From JBARCX01 sp049794535 (GTDB lineage: Bacteria; Pseudomonadota; Gammaproteobacteria; Xanthomonadales; Rhodanobacteraceae), in assembly GCA_049794535.1 (NCBI GenBank), contig JBARCX010000012.1:1-9370 (forward strand): a DNA stretch of 9,370 nucleotides, given 5' to 3'. Of this stretch, positions 5,769-9,370 are shown one piece after another; positions within the stretch are counted from its first letter, which is position 1; each line of letters begins with the position of its first letter. The translations under genes and the position numbers were made by a program. The notes below the pieces were generated by a model, which saw only the letters and a list, made by a program, of their open reading frames with translations, did not search any database and was not told where the DNA came from.

Positions 5769-6647
5769 ATGAACAAGAAAGTCGTAATCATTACTGGCGC
5801 CGGAAATGGCTTCGGCAAACTCGCTGCAATTGAATTTTCCCGTCGAGGACATGCCGTGTACGCAACTATGCGTGACATCGCTGGTCGGAACAAGTCGTCG
5901 CGAGACGAGCTACTGGAAGCGGCAAGATCCGGTGGACATGATCTCCATGTCGTCGAAATGGACGTAACTGACGAAACCTCCGTTCAAACAGCTGTTGACG
6001 ATATCGCGGATCGGGCCGGTCGGATAGACACATTGATCAACAACGCTGGTGTGATGTACGTTGGCGTGACCGAAGCCTTTACGCTCGAACAGGTCAAACA
6101 TCAGTTCAACGTCAATTTCTTCGGCTCGGTGAGAGCCAATCGCGCGGTTTTGCCCTATATGCGATCGGCGCGGTCCGGTCTCATCATCCATGTATCGTCA
6201 CTTGGAGGCCGCGCCGTCTTCCCCTTCTTCAGTATCTACTGCGCAAGTAAGTTTGCGCTTGAAGCTCTGGCGGAGGCCTATCACTACGAGTTGTCCGGCC
6301 TTGGCGTCGATTCCGTCATCGTGGAGCCCGGTCCTTTCCCAAGCAATCTCCTACCGACAAGCCCAGCGCCCGCCGATCATGCACGATTGGGTGGATATAG
6401 TGAGCAAACGAAGCTTTCCGTTCAACTCAAGGGTGGCTTCGATCAGATGTTCAAATCGTCGAATCCCCCCAGGCCTCAGCTCGTTGTGGATGCTTTCATT
6501 AATCTGGTCGAGTCCACAGAGAAGCGGCCGCTTCGAACTGTGGTGATGCCCGAAGGGCTCGATTTCGGGATTGAGCGAATGAACCAGGCAATCGCACCGA
6601 TTCAAAATGATCTGCTCGGTGCACTCGGACTATCCAACATGGTCTAA
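5769..6647 (+). CDS. SDR-family oxidoreductase (extended C-terminal tail)
   Basis: A second short-chain dehydrogenase/reductase, 292 residues from ATG 5769 (GTG 5754 in frame would add five). The nucleotide motif TGAGNGFG is at 9-16, with Phe in place of the common Ile. NNAG is at 91-94, Ser144 lies in HVSSLGG, and Tyr157 and Lys161 in YCASK complete the catalytic set. After the conserved VEPGPF (196-201) comes a longer tail (202-292) with GGYSEQTK and a Pro-rich NPPRPQLVVDAFINL segment. This fits the larger group of SDRs that includes retinol and steroid dehydrogenase-like enzymes. It is clearly different from the SDR at 4540, so it is not a recent duplicate. Cytosolic; substrate unknown. 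Last gene of the plus-strand series; a weak terminator candidate lies about 290 bp downstream. Confidence 0.92.
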   Translation: MNKKVVIITGAGNGFGKLAAIEFSRRGHAVYATMRDIAGRNKSSRDELLEAARSGGHDLHVVEMDVTDETSVQTAVDDIADRAGRIDTLINNAGVMYVGVTEAFTLEQVKHQFNVNFFGSVRANRAVLPYMRSARSGLIIHVSSLGGRAVFPFFSIYCASKFALEALAEAYHYELSGLGVDSVIVEPGPFPSNLLPTSPAPADHARLGGYSEQTKLSVQLKGGFDQMFKSSNPPRPQLVVDAFINLVESTEKRPLRTVVMPEGLDFGIERMNQAIAPIQNDLLGALGLSNMV

Positions 6648-6721
6648 ATGTCAGCACGACGTATAAACTTATCAATGCTCCCTATGACCGCGTCAGTTCC
6701 AGGATGTATGAAAGCGTGGCT

Positions 6722-6811
6722 TTAGCCCTTCTTTCTCGGCCCCATCAATTCGCCGAGCTGCGATCGGAGCACCTTGAGAATCGACAAAGTGTTCGACTCA
6801 TTGTAGTCCAT
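6722..6811 (-). pseudogene. Possible gene remnant or 29-residue micro-ORF
   Basis: On the minus strand an ATG at 6811 opens a 29-codon frame (MDYNESNTLSILKVL, then RSQLGELMGPRKKG) with an amphipathic, protein-like composition. It has no ribosome-binding site. The frame continues open upstream to a TGA at 6896-6898 without another start codon. It looks more like the 3' end of a degraded gene than a working one. I cannot name the parent family. Confidence 0.2.
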
Positions 6812-6934
6812 CGCTGCATTCGTATTCGGACACTGCTTGCTCTTACTGATGGCGTTATTCGATTGCGTAAGTGATACAGGTAACGGCTTTCCTTCTCAGA
6901 ACTAGCGGAAAGGTGCGCTTGAGCGATTGCCACT

Positions 6935-6965
6935 CCCCAGAGGAAATTCTTAGGGGCGTATTTTT
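6935..6965 (+). terminator. Weak intrinsic terminator candidate after the second SDR gene
   Basis: CCCC at 6935-6938 pairs with GGGG at 6953-6956. The interior can extend the stem with some wobble pairs, and five T follow at 6961-6965 after a short CGTA. It is oriented to stop plus-strand transcripts before the convergent TetR gene. The stem is imperfect, so confidence is low. Confidence 0.3.
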
Positions 6966-6981
6966 CTAATATTGATCATGA

Positions 6982-7611
6982 TTACTTGCGTGACTTCGGA
7001 AGTTTTTTCTTTAGGGCGGGGTAGAGCAGTTGAATGATTTCGCCAAGCAACGCCACCGAGTTCTTCACACCTTCTGGATCCCGGCGGAACAAGGCCTCTA
7101 ACGATATGCCGCGTACCGCTGAGACGAACAGGCGATGAATGGCTTCGCCATCCGGCCGATCTTTGAGGCCGATATCGACAATGCGCTGCTCGATCCAATG
7201 GTGCGCGCGAATGTCGATGGCGTTTTGCATGGCGCACAACTTCCCTGCGAGATCCGGATCCGAACGCGATGCCAGCATGATTTCCATGACGGCGGTTCCC
7301 GATGGTTTGCTGATGACGTCCCACATTGTGGAAGGAAGGTCGACCAGCCATTGCGCCGGCGGCGTCGATGCAATCGTCCGTCGGTAATGCTCGGCATCTT
7401 GTTCGTAGACGGCCTGGACCACCGCGAGCATCAGGTCCGTCTTGGTCGGGTATTGATGCGACATCGCTCCGCGACTCACCTTGGCCTCATTGGCCACCAT
7501 CGTGGCGGCAGTGGCGCTGTACCCGGCACGATGTAGGCACGAGATTGCCGCTTCGATGAGCTTGGCTCGCGTTTCGGCGCTCCGTTGCGCCTGGGGGCGA
7601 CGTTCGGGCAT
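6982..7611 (-). CDS. TetR/AcrR-family transcriptional regulator
   Basis: A TetR-type regulator of 209 residues from ATG 7611. An in-frame TTG at 7683 would give 233 residues with a low-complexity, Ala/Lys-rich extension; neither start has a strong ribosome-binding site. The N-terminal helix-turn-helix covers about residues 11-62: SAETRAKLIEAAISCLHRAG, then ATMVANEAKVSRGAMSHQYPTKTDLM. The remainder is a helical ligand-binding domain that I cannot assign to a subfamily. The C-terminus is strongly basic (ALKKKLPKSRK). It reads in the same direction as, and downstream of, the broken TonB-dependent receptor gene, and may once have regulated it or been cotranscribed with it. It is convergent with the SDR series. 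It is not similar enough to the TetR at 2322 to be a duplicate. Family firm; targets and ligand unknown. Confidence 0.9.
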   Translation of the reverse strand: MPERRPQAQRSAETRAKLIEAAISCLHRAGYSATAATMVANEAKVSRGAMSHQYPTKTDLMLAVVQAVYEQDAEHYRRTIASTPPAQWLVDLPSTMWDVISKPSGTAVMEIMLASRSDPDLAGKLCAMQNAIDIRAHHWIEQRIVDIGLKDRPDGEAIHRLFVSAVRGISLEALFRRDPEGVKNSVALLGEIIQLLYPALKKKLPKSRK

Positions 7612-7761
7612 CGATCCGGCTTGCTCTTCCGCGCTTTTTACGGCGCGACCGGAAGCTTTGGCGGTTGGGCGTTGGGTAGTCAATGTCGAGAGTCCAAGTC
7701 TAGTCAGTCGGGAAAGCTTTACCCGGATGGATGGAAGCTTGCACTGATTTGCGGATGCGCA

Positions 7762-9370
7762 TTAGAAGTTCAGGTCGAACGAAACGCCGACCGTACGAAA
7801 TGAGTCAGCGCCCACCGTCTGGGTATAGGTATTTCTATCTCCCAGTATGGTTCCGGAAGGGGTAACGAAACGATACTGCGGCGCAAACTCGTTCGTAAGG
7901 TTTCTCGCATATAAATACATGCCCCACCTGCTATCATGCGCCCGTACTCCAAGCTTTTTGCCCAGTATGAGATGGTTACCGGTGGAGTCATCTGGATCGT
8001 ATGTAGGATCGAAGTCGACGCGAGATGTGTAGACGGCATCGCCTGAAATGAAACCGTCCAGCTGTGCGTTGAGCGCATGGGTATACGTGGCGTTGAAGGT
8101 GACCTTCACTTTTGGTGCACCGATCAGTCGATTGCCCGCCGCGTCTGTGGTACTTGCCGTCGCACCATTGGCGCTGGTGACTTGTTTGCAGCCTTCCGTT
8201 AGGGTCTGGCTCGGCGCGCATGAAACGTAGTAGCCCGGCCCGTATCGGCCATCGTTATAGATTGCGCCTACGTTTAGGGTGAGATTCGGAGTCAGTCGGC
8301 CGAATGCACTCACTTCCAGGCCCTTGATCGTCACGGACGGCGCATTGCCGTATACGTACGTGGCAGAAGCAGGGTTGAAGAGCAAGGACTGATAGTTCTC
8401 GTATCGCGTGTGATAGATCGATCCGTCAACACCCAGTCGTCCATCCAGCCACGTGGTCTTGAGGCCCGCCTCCCACGAAATCGGAATTTCCGGCTTGATG
8501 ATGACGGGTACGTTATCAGTGGTCGCCTGATCGTTGATGGCCGGCCCTTTGTAGCCTTTGGTGAAGGTTATGTATGACATGACGTTATCGGTCAGATCGT
8601 TCTGCACGCCAAGCCGAAAGGAACGATAGGAGTAGTCGACATTTCCATTGATCGATGCGATGCCCGTGAAGGGCGCGACGGCACCTGGCGCGACGACGCG
8701 CACAGTATCCGCTGAAATAACGTCGCCGCCGTAACGAAAGCCGATGACGCCGCGAAATGTTGACGTGAACTTGAGTGTCGCCTCTCAGAATGCCGCATAG
8801 CTTCGTTCTTCTGCGTTTGTAAGCGACGATTGGCCAAGAACGTATGGTAGCGGGAGCGGGGGCTGCCCCACCTGCAGCGTTTGGTACACCTGTGTGCTGT
8901 GAAAATAGTAGAGACCCGTCACGTGGTCGATGAAGTTGTTCTCCGACGAAGCGAGGCGAAACTCCTGGCTTTCGTTGCGCAGATCGGAATGGCCAAAGTT
9001 TGTATTGAGTAAGTCGATCGGGGTGCTGTCAGCGTCGTCGCCAGGTCCCCAACTGCGCAGGTGTCGTAAGGAGCTGATGGACGTGAGTGTGGTATCGCCG
9101 AAGTCGTAATTGACCTGGACAGAGACGCCATCGGATTTTGCATGTTGATCGTTCATGCCGTCCTGGCACACACGATTGTTGTCCTACAAGGGCACAATGC
9201 CGCAAACACCGAGGAGTTGGCTCAAGCGGCTGCTTGGCGTGGATTGATAGACCGGCCAATCGCCGCCGCTGGTTTCGCTGTAACGATTAAACTCGCCGAT
9301 CAGATTGAAAGTCAGGTTGTCCGTCGGCTGCCAGAGATAACGGGCACGAAAACTATCGTAAAAAGAATCA
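7762..9370 (-). pseudogene. TonB-dependent outer-membrane receptor, disrupted by two stops, 5' end outside the window
   Basis: One minus-strand frame from the right edge to TAA at 7762-7764 encodes about 535 residues of the beta-barrel of a TonB-dependent receptor. Supporting features are WQPTDNLTFNLIGEFNR near the start, YDFGDTTLTSISSLRH, NESQEFRLAS, the strand ending ERSYAAF, then EATLKFT and GFRYGGD, FTKGYKGPAIND, PEIPISWEAGLKTTWLDGRL, LYARNLTNEF and the C-terminal FDLNF with terminal Phe. The frame is broken by TAG at 9184-9186 and TGA at 8785-8787. The TGA falls where family members usually have Gly in YAxFGE, so a single GGA to TGA change would explain it. No frameshift is needed on either side. 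Signal peptide, TonB box and plug would lie beyond 9370. An intact protein would import a siderophore or other large nutrient; the ligand cannot be told. The copy is probably non-functional. Confidence 0.88.

Larger units (their letters stand above)
6648..6981. other. Intergenic region between convergent genes
   Basis: A 334-bp gap between the end of the second SDR gene (+) and the end of the TetR gene (-). It holds no ORF with a credible start. The two notable elements are a possible gene remnant on the minus strand at 6722-6811 and a hairpin followed by a T-run at 6935-6965. Confidence 0.6.

Noticed and set aside
6745..6933. 62-residue minus-strand ORF in the 6648-6981 gap
   Set aside because: Arg/Ser-rich, GTG start without a ribosome-binding site, no recognisable family; kept only as part of the gap description.
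7135..7536. Plus-strand ORFs over the second TetR gene
   Set aside because: They are antisense to a clear TetR-family protein and have shadow-like composition.
7714..7740. Two AAGCTT palindromes 21 bp apart upstream of the second TetR gene
   Set aside because: Six-base matches are too short to call an operator, and no longer symmetry links them to the TetR protein.
8785..9186. Stop-codon recoding (selenocysteine or read-through) in the TonB receptor
   Set aside because: Two different stops (TGA and TAG) occur at barrel positions with no known recoding signal; point decay is simpler.

Overview
The window reads as an accessory region of a Gram-negative proteobacterium. The reasons are a TonB-dependent outer-membrane receptor ending in the usual C-terminal Phe, two TetR regulators, a 14-TM-type MFS exporter and SDR oxidoreductases. 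The protein flavour suggests a Burkholderiales-like host, but that is an impression and no search could be run. The first ~2.3 kb looks more A+T-rich than the rest, which hints at a mosaic origin. No rRNA, tRNA, CRISPR array, transposase or complete insertion sequence was seen.

Left block (1-2275, all +): a malonate-semialdehyde-decarboxylase-like tautomerase with an intact catalytic set; a NarL/FixJ-type response regulator, probably starting at a TTG, preceded by two adjacent inverted repeats and with no kinase in view; a small unrecognised protein; and an ArsR-type winged-helix regulator whose ATG directly follows the stop of the unknown gene.

Central block (2250-4445, +): a TetR repressor and a DHA2-family MFS drug/toxin exporter. 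A 14-bp perfect palindrome lies inside the promoter of tetR and is repeated (18 of 20 bases over the extended site) immediately before the MFS gene, where it touches the start codon. This is a well-supported local regulatory circuit: the TetR protein probably represses itself and the pump.

Right block (4540-6647, +): an SDR oxidoreductase, a short TfoX N-terminal-domain protein and a second SDR, each with a good ribosome-binding site and about 90 bp apart. A 334-bp gap follows, holding a weak terminator candidate and a possible gene remnant on the minus strand.

Minus-strand end (6982-9370): a third helix-turn-helix regulator (TetR type) lies downstream of a TonB-dependent receptor gene that runs off the right edge. 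The receptor frame is open and homologous-looking throughout but carries two in-frame stops (TGA at 8785-8787, TAG at 9184-9186), so it is a decaying pseudogene. Overall the window is a patchwork of efflux, oxidoreductase and regulatory genes. The most notable items are the paired TetR operators and the doubly nonsense-mutated receptor; no clearly new multi-gene system is visible.
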